Positions 25,895-34,206 of a stretch of 64,000 nucleotides of DNA are shown here, piece by piece. Under the pieces are notes generated by a model, which saw nothing but the letters and a program-made list of their open reading frames with translations, had not been told where the DNA came from and searched no databases. The first letter of the stretch is position 1. Each line of letters opens with the position of its first letter. The DNA is from Jeotgalibacillus malaysiensis (lineage in GTDB: Bacteria; Bacillota; Bacilli; Bacillales; Jeotgalibacillaceae). Made by a program: the position numbers and the translations under genes. Where the stretch lies: NCBI GenBank assembly GCA_000818095.1, contig CP009416.1, positions 2,030,501-2,094,500 of the forward strand, read 5' to 3'.

Positions 25895-26674
25895 CTAAAT
25901 TGTCAGTAGGTCCAGTTCGTTTTGCATTTTTATTAATTCAATGTCCAAAAATTCATCTTTATCTTTTGCTACCGGTGCATCGACAGTTTTCGATTTAATG
26001 AGCTCTTCAGGTGTTTTGTCATAAAGGCTGAGAGCTTCCTTCTGGCATGCTGCCATAGTAACCGGTTCGCTGACTTCGATATTAAAATACTCAGCTGCCT
26101 TGTCACCAGTTAACCAGGTTTCCACCTGAACCATCTTTCTAACTTCTTCAAAGTCGGCACCTTCTTTCATGTTATCTTTGTAAACATTCAGAACGCCTTC
26201 TTCAATTGCTTCAAGATCATCAGCAACTTTCCTGAAGTCATTTGAGTCACCTATAGCAATAGTCCATGGTTTATGGATCATCAAAAAAGCATTAGTGGGG
26301 ATAATCACCTTATCTCCTACCAACGCAATTACTGAAGCCATAGAAGCCGCTACCCCATCGACATACACAGTTTTATATGCAGAGTTTCTTTTCAACATAT
26401 TATAGATGGCCAGACCTGCAAAAACTGAGCCGCCCGGACTGTTAATGTAAATGTTAAGGTTTTTCAGCCCGTTAACCTGATTTAATGCTTTTAAAACATC
26501 ATCAGGCATAACGTCTGATTCATCCCATTTCCATTCAGTGTTATCAACAATTTCTCCGTAGATATATAGGTCCGCTGAATCTTGGGTGAGGTTTTTAACA
26601 GTCATCAAACTGCTTGATTTCGCAACTGGAACCCTTGGAGCCATATAAACCGGATATTTATTGCGCTTTTTCAT
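25895..26674 (-). CDS. ClpP-like prohead protease
   Basis: This head maturation protease is a serine protease of the ClpP/S49 type. The 259-residue product contains LNIYINSPGGSVFAGLAIY (oxyanion region), GVAASMASVIAL with the nucleophilic serine, and FLMIHKPW with the catalytic histidine. The C terminus is charged and helical. The ATG at 26674 has GGAGGTGAGGAAG upstream and overlaps the portal gene end by 17 bp. It lies between portal and capsid, the usual place in HK97-type phages. Confidence 0.95.
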   Translation of the reverse strand: MKKRNKYPVYMAPRVPVAKSSSLMTVKNLTQDSADLYIYGEIVDNTEWKWDESDVMPDDVLKALNQVNGLKNLNIYINSPGGSVFAGLAIYNMLKRNSAYKTVYVDGVAASMASVIALVGDKVIIPTNAFLMIHKPWTIAIGDSNDFRKVADDLEAIEEGVLNVYKDNMKEGADFEEVRKMVQVETWLTGDKAAEYFNIEVSEPVTMAACQKEALSLYDKTPEELIKSKTVDAPVAKDKDEFLDIELIKMQNELDLLTI

Positions 26675-27914
26675 CTTCCTCACCTCCTTTCGAAAACCCA
26701 GCTCTAGCTAATTGATATTCATCGGCGATTTCAATAGAAACTTGATTAAGGTTAACCCTATGCTTGTCTCCACCTTCGAAGCTGTTTCGGTCCTCAAGTT
26801 TCCGGACTTCATTAAGATTATAAGCACCCATATCAACCATAAGTTTGTAGAACTCCGCTTGCGTCTTTTTATCCGCTCTCATGAGGCTTTCAAGGTTAAA
26901 TTTGGTGTAATACCTTTTCTGTTCATTCAGTGAAAAGAGCTGGTACTCGAATTCTTCTTCGTATTGCCTCAAAATTGGAGATAAGGTGTGCATAACAAAA
27001 GAGAGGTTTTCGTGTTCAATATTAGAGTGAGTAGCGCGATCCAGTTCGTTAACCATGTGTAATGGAATATCAAACATAGTAGCGATCTCAGATTTATCAA
27101 ATTTCATACTCTCAATAAACTGAGCATCTTTTAAAGGCATACTCACACTTTGAAATTCAAGTCCAGCATCTAAAATAGCGATACGTTGAGCGTTATTTAT
27201 ACCGGTATTTGATTTCTCCCACTCATTACGAACAACTTCCTTTGCATCACTATTAAGCATGCCGGGAATCTTTAAAAATCCTGTGTTAGATGCGCCGTGC
27301 TTATAGAACTTGCCTTTAAACTTTTGGGCAGCAAGAGAACTGCCAATCGCCTCTCGTGCAACTTCAATTGGTGTTTTACCTCTTAAACCATCTGTACTTA
27401 GAGTAGTTAAGTGAATAATGTCACCTGCACCAATTACTTTAATATCTCCGTTTGGAAGAGTAGTCCGATACCAAACAGTATTTGTATTCACATCTACTTC
27501 AGGGTTAGTCTTTGAAGGATTCAAGAGCCAAAGAGCTTTAGGCCTACCATCGGCACCCCAGTCAATATTTACGTAAGCGTTGCCCCATAAATTTCTATGA
27601 GTTTCAATTAAGTGCTTAAACTTAAATGGACTTTGAAAAGGGTTTGGTCTTTTACTTAAAAGACTTGATACAATATGAGCAGTGTCTTTCTCTCTGCCTG
27701 AATTAGTTCTTTTAAATGTTTGAAATGGCAACATAGCTACAGCATTTGCTTTGATGTTTATACACCTGAATACTGTAGGAATGCCAAGGGCACTTGCGAC
27801 CGACACCTGCTCCCCACTAGAAGATTCGTGTCCAAACATTTTAGTGAACCAAGATGCCGGATTGCTTAGATGAGTTGTTTCTGCTTTTGGACTCATTACA
27901 CTTCTTAGAAACAT
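26658..27914 (-). CDS. portal protein, HK97 family
   Basis: The portal forms the dodecameric DNA entry ring. The 418-residue product has the HK97 portal pattern: ASALGIPTVFRCINIKANAV near the N terminus, HIVSSLLSKRPNPF, IHLTTLSTDGLRGKTP and the LERENLSF-like stretch HSNIEHENLSFVMHTL. The length is typical. GGGAGGTGAGACAGA precedes the ATG. It lies downstream of TerL and a tiny membrane gene and upstream of the protease. Confidence 0.95.
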   Translation of the reverse strand: MFLRSVMSPKAETTHLSNPASWFTKMFGHESSSGEQVSVASALGIPTVFRCINIKANAVAMLPFQTFKRTNSGREKDTAHIVSSLLSKRPNPFQSPFKFKHLIETHRNLWGNAYVNIDWGADGRPKALWLLNPSKTNPEVDVNTNTVWYRTTLPNGDIKVIGAGDIIHLTTLSTDGLRGKTPIEVAREAIGSSLAAQKFKGKFYKHGASNTGFLKIPGMLNSDAKEVVRNEWEKSNTGINNAQRIAILDAGLEFQSVSMPLKDAQFIESMKFDKSEIATMFDIPLHMVNELDRATHSNIEHENLSFVMHTLSPILRQYEEEFEYQLFSLNEQKRYYTKFNLESLMRADKKTQAEFYKLMVDMGAYNLNEVRKLEDRNSFEGGDKHRVNLNQVSIEIADEYQLARAGFSKGGEEDEKAQ

Positions 27915-27931
27915 TCTGTCTCACCTCCCTC

Positions 27932-28138
27932 TCAGCGCCTGGCCATACTTACACCAAAAATTATTAATAAAATTCCTAAAAGATAGTTCCCTACTAAAAA
28001 GTTCAAGTCAATGATGGTTATCAGATATGTGTTAATTAAAATTACAATCACTCCGGAACCAAATAAAAAATCCTCCACCCAATTGGTGAAGAAACTATTA
28101 ATCAATCCTATGAAAAATACGTATATTGCTTTAGTCAC
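27932..28138 (-). CDS. small membrane protein between terminase and portal genes
   Basis: This 68-residue protein is very hydrophobic, with helices at about 3-22 and 28-62. The GTG start at 28138 is chosen because AGGAGGTGTATGC lies upstream; it overlaps the end of terL. No family is recognised. Small membrane proteins at this position are seen in other siphophages, with unknown role. Confidence 0.6.
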   Translation of the reverse strand: MTKAIYVFFIGLINSFFTNWVEDFLFGSGVIVILINTYLITIIDLNFLVGNYLLGILLIIFGVSMARR

Positions 28139-28149
28139 GCATACACCTC

Positions 28150-29850
28150 CTACATGGACCAATTATTTAAGAAATGGTCACTTAAATCTTTTGACTGCCC
28201 TGCAATGGCTCTTGAGAATGCGTTTATAATTGCAGCTATCGGATCGATACGGTCTTTTGATTTCGATTTATCCAGCATTATATTCTCCTGTGCATCTTCT
28301 CTTTGGACTGCATTACCTACCGCCCATCTTAAAACAGGGTCATTGTAGTGTTCGATTTGAACCCTATAAACCGCTCTCCGAAAATCTTTGGTTGGCGCTG
28401 ACAGATGTTTAAGCATCTGAGGGATCTCTACGACCTCAAACCCCTTGTTCTCCATATTTTGAGCAAAGTATGCAGCGTTCCATTTGTCATAATCCATTTC
28501 CTGAATATCGAACCCATCATCTCTTAAATCTTCAATATATTTTTCTACATAGCTGTAATCTACTACACTGCCCGGTGTTAGTGTGATGTGTCCCTGTTCT
28601 GCCCAAAGATCAAAAGGCATATTGTCAGTATTCATTCTTTCTTTCAATTTATCTTCTGGCATGAAGGAATGCTGCATAACAATATATTTTTCTGTTGATA
28701 TTTTAAAGACCATACCAACACTCGTTAAGTCTGTAGTAGAAGATAAATCGACACCTACCCAAACAGGGTGTTTTTTCAGTTCTGCAATAAAGTCTTCTAA
28801 AATATCTTTTCCGCATAGAGACCATTTTTTCATATCCATATAACCGTTTTCTTTTGCATCCACCCATTTATTCATATTCTTAGTCAGGTATTTTTTCATT
28901 TTCTCAGGAACATCAAGTGCAGTTTTCAAACGGCTTCTGAGATACTCTATACCATTTCTATACGAGCATAGAATAGGGTTTGCTTTTGGCCAGACTGATT
29001 CATCTTTAATATCATCACCTTCATCAAGCTCATTGATCATGATAAAGTAATGATCATTTTCGGTAGGATCATCCGGATCTAAAATACGTGATACATATTG
29101 GTACTCAACACGGTAGCAAGGATTGTTCAAATTAAATCCTGCAGTAGTGATGATCATCATTAACGGTTGCGCTCTGGCACCCATACCTGACTCAATAATT
29201 TCATACATTTCATCTGTCTCATGAGCATGATACTCATCAATAATGCCGCATTGAGGGTTATAGCCGTCACCCGTTTTGCGATCCTCTTTACTGAGTGGTC
29301 TAATAATAGAGTCGCTTTTCAGATGAGTAATAGTTCCGTAAGCTGTCTTAAATTTATCTCTTAAATCAGGACAACCTTCGATCATCTTTTGTGTTTCTTC
29401 CCAAACGATCTTTGCCTGCTCCTTTTTAGTAGCAGCACAATAAACTTCTGCAGAAGCTTCACCAAATGCAGATCCTTCATACGAACTAACCGCTCCGAGT
29501 GACTGAGATTTCGCATTCTTTCTTCCTACCTGCCAGTAACCTTTATTGAACCTTCTTAATTCATCATCTTTATGAACCCAACCGTAAATATTTCCGAAGT
29601 TGAATTGTTGAATAATGTGAGGCTCTATTTGTTTTCCGGCTAATACGCCTTTACGATGCTTGAACAATCTCATCCAATCGAGAAAACGTTCTGCCCTGGA
29701 CTCATCGAAAATGTATGGGAACTTTTCTGTACCTTCTCTTTCAAGATCATATAAAAAACGCTGACATGCCCACTTGTGTTTTTTACAAGCAGTAATATCA
29801 CCGTTTAATATTTCCTTGCTATATTCAATTAAAGTTTGCCTGATCCCCAT
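28150..29850 (-). CDS. terminase large subunit (TerL)
   Basis: TerL is the ATP-driven packaging motor and nuclease. The 566-residue product has Walker A GRKNAKS at residues 109-115, Walker B GIIDEYHAH near 202-210 and a C-terminal RNase H-like nuclease domain beginning WVGVDLSSTTDL with its first catalytic Asp. The type matches the TerL of HK97/phi13-like cos phages that pair with P27-type small subunits. The ATG overlaps the terS stop by one base. The length is normal and no frameshift is present. Confidence 0.96.
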   Translation of the reverse strand: MGIRQTLIEYSKEILNGDITACKKHKWACQRFLYDLEREGTEKFPYIFDESRAERFLDWMRLFKHRKGVLAGKQIEPHIIQQFNFGNIYGWVHKDDELRRFNKGYWQVGRKNAKSQSLGAVSSYEGSAFGEASAEVYCAATKKEQAKIVWEETQKMIEGCPDLRDKFKTAYGTITHLKSDSIIRPLSKEDRKTGDGYNPQCGIIDEYHAHETDEMYEIIESGMGARAQPLMMIITTAGFNLNNPCYRVEYQYVSRILDPDDPTENDHYFIMINELDEGDDIKDESVWPKANPILCSYRNGIEYLRSRLKTALDVPEKMKKYLTKNMNKWVDAKENGYMDMKKWSLCGKDILEDFIAELKKHPVWVGVDLSSTTDLTSVGMVFKISTEKYIVMQHSFMPEDKLKERMNTDNMPFDLWAEQGHITLTPGSVVDYSYVEKYIEDLRDDGFDIQEMDYDKWNAAYFAQNMENKGFEVVEIPQMLKHLSAPTKDFRRAVYRVQIEHYNDPVLRWAVGNAVQREDAQENIMLDKSKSKDRIDPIAAIINAFSRAIAGQSKDLSDHFLNNWSM

Positions 29851-30365
29851 TAAACATCACCGAACTTCTTATCAAAATCTGACTCTTCTTCAGGTTCGGC
29901 AATTTGAGGAATCACAAGTTTCAGTCGAGATGTAATGGACAAGCCAAGGTCAGCTGCAGCTGCTTTACATTCATTAAAGAGAAGATTTTTTGATCTTCCT
30001 AATTTGCCGTATGCTTCATTCTGAACAACAAAAACTTTTCCATCTTCATCAGTTTCTTTAATCGTGGGTTTCATAGACCTGAGTGCTTTTACTGTTTTAA
30101 TATATTCATCTTTTGAATCAATGTATCTGGCCAGTCCATCCACATCTAGATTCGAAAAAATATTTAAACGGATCAATTCCGCAGCAATTCTTTCGAACTC
30201 ATCCTTCTGCCTTTTGGTTAAATACTTTGGAGGCTCGATGTTGTCAGTGAATCCCCTGACTGCTTCTTCCTGCTGCTGCCGCTTCTTGATTTCATCTTTT
30301 GTCAGATGGTTTGATCGCCCTTTTCCTTGTATTACGGAAAGGGGTTGTTTATTTCTTCCTGCCAT
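29850..30365 (-). CDS. terminase small subunit, P27 family
   Basis: The small subunit recognises the packaging site. The 171-residue product starts MAGRNKQPLSVIQGKGR and has the P27 pattern with PPKYLTKRQKDEFERIAAEL, then LDVDGLARYIDS and the C-terminal LGLSITSRLKL, typical of the family. The ATG at 30365 is preferred to the longer reading from 30449, because GGGAGGTG lies just before it and the extension is compositionally odd. It is directly upstream of terL and downstream of the HNH gene. Confidence 0.92.
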   Translation of the reverse strand: MAGRNKQPLSVIQGKGRSNHLTKDEIKKRQQQEEAVRGFTDNIEPPKYLTKRQKDEFERIAAELIRLNIFSNLDVDGLARYIDSKDEYIKTVKALRSMKPTIKETDEDGKVFVVQNEAYGKLGRSKNLLFNECKAAAADLGLSITSRLKLVIPQIAEPEEESDFDKKFGDV

Positions 30366-30476
30366 CATTACACCTCCCTTCTGAAAAAATGGCAAAAACG
30401 GATTTTTGTGTGCGTTTGAGGGGGCGTCGCTCATTAAATTGTGTCTCAAAAAGAAACAATTCAGGGGGGATGTCCC
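30366..30476. other. candidate cos region between HNH and terS
   Basis: The 111 bp hold two G-runs (near 30419-30424 and 30463-30468) and an imperfect inverted repeat around an ATTGTTTC...GAGACACAAT block on the minus strand. In HNH/P27-terminase phages the cohesive-end site lies close to these genes. The exact nick positions cannot be read from sequence. Confidence 0.35.
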
Positions 30477-30839
30477 TTATTTTCCCTTTTTGTGAATCTG
30501 GTTGTGACAAAAGTGACACAGCGACTCAAGATTGTTTAAAACCAAACGCTTCGACCAATCGTCGCGTACTTCAACGAGGTGATGAACCACCTTGGCCGGC
30601 CTGAGTATCTTGTGCCTCTTGCATCTCTGACACATGTGAAGGTCACGCTCAAGTGCCAACCGGCGGAGCCTCATCCACTCACTCGACTTATAGAACGCAT
30701 CTACTTTATCCCCGCGATTATACTGAGCATAATTCCTTGAAGATTCCTGAGCCTTATCCTTATGAATATCACACCAGATCTCCCTGGTTAAAGTATGGCA
30801 GCCAATCTCCTGGCATGGTCTGTTAGGTCTTTTAGCCAC
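30477..30839 (-). CDS. HNH endonuclease linked to the terminase
   Basis: Phage HNH proteins next to terS work with the terminase in cos cleavage. The 120-residue product has an N-terminal CxxxGC...CDIH zinc-like part and the HNH core: CQRCKRHK, then KVVHHLVEVRDD, NLESLCHFCHNQIH. The cysteine pairs and HH...N...H residues are all present. The GTG start at 30839 overlaps the previous stop by 8 bp. Confidence 0.93.
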   Translation of the reverse strand: MAKRPNRPCQEIGCHTLTREIWCDIHKDKAQESSRNYAQYNRGDKVDAFYKSSEWMRLRRLALERDLHMCQRCKRHKILRPAKVVHHLVEVRDDWSKRLVLNNLESLCHFCHNQIHKKGK

Positions 30840-31107
30840 GCTCAGCCAGCTCTTTCTTTAGTAGATGCATACGAGCATCCACTGTCTGTTGCATCAGCAT
30901 CCTGGCACCAGGTGTCTTCTCCCGCCTGATCCTCTTCTGCAGCTGCCTCACGTTATTGTCTGTAACGAATGCTGTGAACTTCTCATTGCAGTGTTCACAT
31001 TTAAAGAAGGTCTCTTCCACACTGTTTTTATGCAGCTCTTTTTTAAAGTGAATGTCTGTGATTTTCTCACATGACTCACAGACTCCTCTCAATAATCTGG
31101 ACACCAT
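30832..31107 (-). CDS. small zinc-ribbon protein
   Basis: The 91-residue protein has two CxxC pairs (CESC near residue 10, CEHC near 37) that should bind one zinc, followed by a basic helical tail (LQKRIRREKTPGARML). It lies directly upstream of the HNH gene with an 8-bp overlap, so it is in the packaging operon. Its role is unknown; DNA or RNA contact is likely from the basic tail. AGGGTGATTTAA precedes the ATG. Confidence 0.7.
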   Translation of the reverse strand: MVSRLLRGVCESCEKITDIHFKKELHKNSVEETFFKCEHCNEKFTAFVTDNNVRQLQKRIRREKTPGARMLMQQTVDARMHLLKKELAERG

Positions 31108-31150
31108 TTAAATCACCCTCCAAATAAATTTAAAAGAAGTTCCTTCCATT

Positions 31151-31180
31151 ATAAAAAGCCACCACTAAATGTGATGACTT
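31151..31180 (-). terminator. terminator after the accessory gene pair
   Basis: AAGCCACCAC and GTGATGACTT pair with wobbles around AAAT-type loop DNA; on the minus strand the hairpin is followed by CTTTTTATAATGG. It isolates the accessory genes upstream from the packaging genes downstream. Confidence 0.7.
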
Positions 31181-31191
31181 ATAAACATTTT

Positions 31192-31485
31192 TTATAAAGT
31201 TAATTTTGCGTGAAGCTCTTTAATTAAATTCTCTTCATATTCAAACGTATATTCAGATATAAAGTTGGCCGACCCTTCAACATTCAATATATTGGTATCG
31301 TCTAAACATATCAATTTTAGTTTTTCTTTTTTTGATTTTTCTTTTGCTTCTTCACTTTCAATATCTGCACTATAATCCACGCCCTTTTCACGTAATAATT
31401 CCAACACTATTTGTATATTCTTACCGGGATAAATATGCTCAGATTCAGTTCTTCCATTTTCATAAACTGTAATAGTTACTGACAT
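31192..31485 (-). CDS. hypothetical accessory protein (97 aa)
   Basis: This is an unrecognised acidic protein starting MSVTITVYENGRTESEHIYP, with a beta-hairpin-like start and a Lys/Glu-rich middle. The ATG at 31485 is chosen because AGGAGGAAAGATT precedes it; the longer reading from 31545 overlaps the upstream gene. It lies 28 bp after the 252-residue gene and ends at a terminator, so the two form a two-gene unit. AT-rich composition sets it apart from the packaging genes. Confidence 0.55.
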   Translation of the reverse strand: MSVTITVYENGRTESEHIYPGKNIQIVLELLREKGVDYSADIESEEAKEKSKKEKLKLICLDDTNILNVEGSANFISEYTFEYEENLIKELHAKLTL

Positions 31486-31513
31486 AATCTTTCCTCCTAT
31501 GAAAATTAATAAT

Positions 31514-32272
31514 TTATTTTTCTGAGTCGTCGTCAGAACTTTCATCTTCTTTACTTACGCTCGAAGGTAAAAGTAATTGTGTTGCTGCATCAGGAATCAG
31601 CTGTTTCACCTCTTCCGGCAACCCTCCATAGATTAATGATGCAGCTAATGCTGATAACTTAGGATGCTTTTCTATTAAAGTGTAGAACTTGGTTATATAA
31701 GATATAATCCAATTCTTTTTCGTAAAGTTGTTGGACTGAATTTTTAATTTTTCAATGTCTCTTTTTAATTCGTTGATTATATTTTGCTGCTCGCTCTCTC
31801 TTGCATAATTTTCCTTTATGTAAGATTCCATTCTTGCTTCTAAAGCATCCAGTCTTCCTTTAACATCTTCTACCTCTTCAGGATTAAATGTTTCATCTTT
31901 ATCATAACCTTTAAATAAATCGAATATTTCATCTATTATCTTATCTTGCTGTTCTATTTTTTGGACAATAGGATTACTCTTTAATTCTGCATCAATATTA
32001 GAAGTCCACTGAGATACGTAGGATATTAATTTGTTAGTTTGCAAAGTTACTTCTTCTATAGAAAGAAGGTTTCCTGGTGCAAAACTTGCGGAATAAGGAG
32101 TGCCTGTTTTGTCTACCACTACATGCATATATATACTTGAATCATATCGGTATGTAATTTTAATTATAACTTCTTCATATTCTTGAACTGGATCAATACT
32201 AAAATCATCTGCGCTTGTATATTTACTATTGAGATAGCTTCTTAAGATTGTTATATAATTTCTTGATATCAT
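31514..32272 (-). CDS. hypothetical coiled-coil accessory protein (252 aa)
   Basis: No family is recognised. The N-terminal part (about 1-95) is mixed alpha/beta and contains SSIYMHVVVDKTGTPY. A long coiled coil follows (about 100-180), then a helix-rich segment with a moderately hydrophobic stretch (HPKLSALAASLIYGG) and a Ser/Asp-rich acidic tail. The ATG at 32272 is preferred because GGGGG lies upstream. It is AT-rich and begins an accessory pair with the 97-residue gene. The coiled coil and possible membrane contact would fit an exclusion protein, but this is inference. Confidence 0.55.
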   Translation of the reverse strand: MISRNYITILRSYLNSKYTSADDFSIDPVQEYEEVIIKITYRYDSSIYMHVVVDKTGTPYSASFAPGNLLSIEEVTLQTNKLISYVSQWTSNIDAELKSNPIVQKIEQQDKIIDEIFDLFKGYDKDETFNPEEVEDVKGRLDALEARMESYIKENYARESEQQNIINELKRDIEKLKIQSNNFTKKNWIISYITKFYTLIEKHPKLSALAASLIYGGLPEEVKQLIPDAATQLLLPSSVSKEDESSDDDSEK

Positions 32273-32334
32273 AATAAATCCCCCTTTTTTAATCATTTCG
32301 ACATTAAAATAATAAAACCTTCAAAAATATACAA

Positions 32335-32362
32335 AAAGTACCTCCAAATGATTAGGTACTTT
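32335..32362 (-). terminator. terminator after the 163-residue membrane gene
   Basis: AAAGTACCT (32335-32343) and AGGTACTTT (32354-32362) form a perfect 9-bp stem with a 10-nt loop, followed on the minus strand by TTGTATATTTTT. Confidence 0.85.
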
Positions 32363-32442
32363 AAGCTGTATAATATCTTATTCGGCTAAAAAAGAATTTA
32401 TAATTTTTCTTCTTTTGATAAAACATCCTAAGCCCAAGGTGT

Positions 32443-32934
32443 CTAGTCCGCTATTTTAAAACCAAATATCTCGATTAATTGCATAATTGTTAAAACGAAT
32501 ATCGCTATATTCAATATTATAAAAGATAATTTCCCGAAGTTAATTTTATTTCCTGTCCTGGATTCTATTATTATTACAATCATACCTCTAAAAAAACCGT
32601 ATAGCATGACAACAATAAAGAAAACTATAATTAAATTTACGAACCAATGTGAGAAGAAATAATGTATTGGAAACAATATAACTCCAAGAAAGATAGCGAC
32701 CCCTATATCTTTTAACCCTTCATTCAATTTGACATTTTTCATATTAATACTTATTGAACTTAAAATAATTAATAGACCTAATATTCCAAGAAATACTCCA
32801 ATCGACCTGGTGAAAATCTGGTTCCCTATAAACTCTGGAACTAGGTATAAAAACAACGATGTTACCACAAAAGATAAAGCTAATGCTATTCCTTCTAAAA
32901 TAGTTTTTGAGTTTTTAGTTGAACTCTCTTTCAT
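32443..32934 (-). CDS. multi-helix membrane protein, accessory gene
   Basis: The 163-residue protein has about five predicted membrane helices (roughly 12-34, 42-62, 74-95, 98-118 and 135-155), with short charged loops. No family is recognised. AAAGGAGTTGGCAG precedes the ATG. An 8-bp inverted repeat sits just upstream, and a strong terminator follows the gene, so it looks like an independent unit inserted between the late activator and the packaging genes. Superinfection exclusion or immunity is a reasonable guess only. Confidence 0.6.
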   Translation of the reverse strand: MKESSTKNSKTILEGIALALSFVVTSLFLYLVPEFIGNQIFTRSIGVFLGILGLLIILSSISINMKNVKLNEGLKDIGVAIFLGVILFPIHYFFSHWFVNLIIVFFIVVMLYGFFRGMIVIIIESRTGNKINFGKLSFIILNIAIFVLTIMQLIEIFGFKIAD

Positions 32935-32950
32935 ACTGCCAACTCCTTTT

Positions 32951-32972
32951 ATAGATTAAGTGTCTAATCTAT
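32951..32972 (-). promoter_or_regulatory. palindromic operator-like site before the membrane gene
   Basis: ATAGATTA, AGTGTC and TAATCTAT form a perfect 8-bp inverted repeat with a 6-nt centre, 17 bp upstream of the ATG at 32934. It could be a repressor site or a small RNA hairpin. No second copy was seen in the window. Confidence 0.4.
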
Positions 32973-33036
32973 ATACGGCACTGAAAAAATAAAGATTCAA
33001 TTTTTTCGCTCTCACCTATAGGTGGCAACTGTATGA

Positions 33037-33552
33037 CTACCGTATGACATCAACATTTTCCAGTTCAATAGAAAGCTTCTTTTGAATACGTCTGACTTTA
33101 CGTTTAGCCCGGATAATATGCGTCTGTACAGTTGGCTTCGTGATGTTCAATTCATCTGCAATCTCTGCCATACTGCAACCCTGCGCCATGTGTAACAAAT
33201 AGCACTCTCTTTCTCTGTAGGACATATCCATTAACAGATCAATAATAATATCCCGCTCCCTTTTAGGGATTACTGACTCTTCTACTTCCAAGTTCAGTGA
33301 TGGAAACAGATCCATATCCAGTAATGCAGTGCGCTGATAATTGGCCCGGCGATCAACTCCCCTTCTGCTGTATGGTCGTCTTCCCTTTCTCATCCATTGC
33401 AACGAGTATTCCATATCAGAGATCATGCCTGAGACAATACGGTGTTCATTTTCATTTAATGGATTCTCCATATTTAACGACTCCCTATATTTAATTAGTT
33501 GATACTTACCTTTGGCATACTCTTCAATTAACTGCTCCACCCATGTCTGCAC
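33037..33552 (-). CDS. phage late-gene activator, sigma-70 region 4-like (Xpf/ArpU type)
   Basis: The 171-residue protein ends in a sigma-region-4 helix-turn-helix: YRERECYLLHMAQGCS, then MAEIADELNITKPTVQTHI and a basic C-terminal helix. The N-terminal part is helical and charged. Proteins of this type (PBSX Xpf, ArpU) switch on late phage operons. It sits just before the packaging genes, and after a terminator that ends the early operon. The start is GTG at 33552 with a GGGGG tract 8 bp upstream. Confidence 0.82.
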   Translation of the reverse strand: MQTWVEQLIEEYAKGKYQLIKYRESLNMENPLNENEHRIVSGMISDMEYSLQWMRKGRRPYSRRGVDRRANYQRTALLDMDLFPSLNLEVEESVIPKRERDIIIDLLMDMSYRERECYLLHMAQGCSMAEIADELNITKPTVQTHIIRAKRKVRRIQKKLSIELENVDVIR

Positions 33553-33564
33553 GCATGATGCCCC

Positions 33565-33759
33565 CTATCGTTGTTTTAATGCCCCTCCGCGCTTTCTTAC
33601 ATATGTTTGTCTGTCAGCACCCATTAACTCTCTTAAATCACGCTGACTGAGCTTTTCTTTATCTCTCGATTTCTTTTCCGATTGGAGCGGCTGGCGCTTA
33701 ACAGCAATCTGATTCGAAGATGCCCAGTGCATTAACTGATCTTTAAAGTTTTCATTCAC
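33565..33759 (-). CDS. small basic phage protein upstream of the late activator
   Basis: This is an unrecognised 64-residue protein rich in Lys/Arg/Gln, with a helical segment LSQRDLRELMGADRQTY and a basic end (RKRGGALKQR). It lies 12 bp before the late activator and is probably co-transcribed. Proteins of similar size occur at this place in other Bacillus phages. DNA binding is possible from charge only. Confidence 0.6.
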   Translation of the reverse strand: MNENFKDQLMHWASSNQIAVKRQPLQSEKKSRDKEKLSQRDLRELMGADRQTYVRKRGGALKQR

Positions 33760-33780
33760 ATCTTTTCTCTCCCTTCTTCA

Positions 33781-33832
33781 TAAAAAAAGAACGCCAGTAA
33801 AACGCATATGATTATGCAGCCTTATCAGCGTC
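33781..33832 (-). terminator. terminator at the end of the early operon
   Basis: Arms at about 33790-33808 and 33813-33832 form a long interrupted stem (AACGC...GCGTC outer pairs and a GCATAT/ATGC inner part); on the minus strand a CTTTTTTTAT run follows. It lies between the DUF3954-like gene and the two late-control genes. Confidence 0.75.
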
Positions 33833-33854
33833 CTCCGTTCGTCGGTCAGACAGT

Positions 33855-34043
33855 TTATTTGGTTATTTTCTTTGAGCTATTTAAACGAATGCGTGTGCTT
33901 CTGATAACATCGATTGCTCTTCCATCCTTCCAGATCACTTCATCCGTACCGTGTCCATCCTGTGGCGGCTTTAATTCTGTTAACTCCCCATCCTTTACTA
34001 TGTAGAGAGCATTTTCATTCTGATCAAATGACTTACCTGGCAT
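33855..34043 (-). CDS. DUF3954 family protein
   Basis: The 62-residue product fits the DUF3954 pattern: YIVKDGELTELKPPQDGHG, then EVIWKDGRAIDV. The family is common in early regions of Bacillus phages, with no known function. GGAGGATACAG precedes the ATG. It overlaps the tiny gene upstream and is the last gene before the early terminator. Confidence 0.8.
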   Translation of the reverse strand: MPGKSFDQNENALYIVKDGELTELKPPQDGHGTDEVIWKDGRAIDVIRSTRIRLNSSKKITK

Positions 34044-34206
34044 CTGTATCCTCCTCTTCTATCAGCAGCTGGAGGTGATTCAGTGCTGTGATGGCTCCTG
34101 ACTGAAACCGTGTGTCCACTCCCGCTCTCTGCAGTGTCTCAGTTAATGCTTCATATCTCGCTATTTCATTCTCAATCATTTGCTGTATTTCTTCTGCAGT
34201 TAACAA
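34033..34206 (-). CDS. small helical phage protein (57 aa)
   Basis: This short gene reads LLTAEEIQQMIENEIARYEA from a TTG at 34206, which overlaps the stop of the gene before it, and runs into the start of the DUF3954 gene. The product is helical and acidic. Tight overlaps on both sides and codon-like composition support that it is real. An AAGGATG about 10 bp upstream is a weak ribosome site, so translation is probably coupled. Function unknown. Confidence 0.6.
   Translation of the reverse strand: MLTAEEIQQMIENEIARYEALTETLQRAGVDTRFQSGAITALNHLQLLIEEEDTDAR

Noticed and set aside
33808-34005. Plus-strand frame opposite the DUF3954 gene
   Set aside because: It overlaps the early terminator and a better-supported minus-strand gene.
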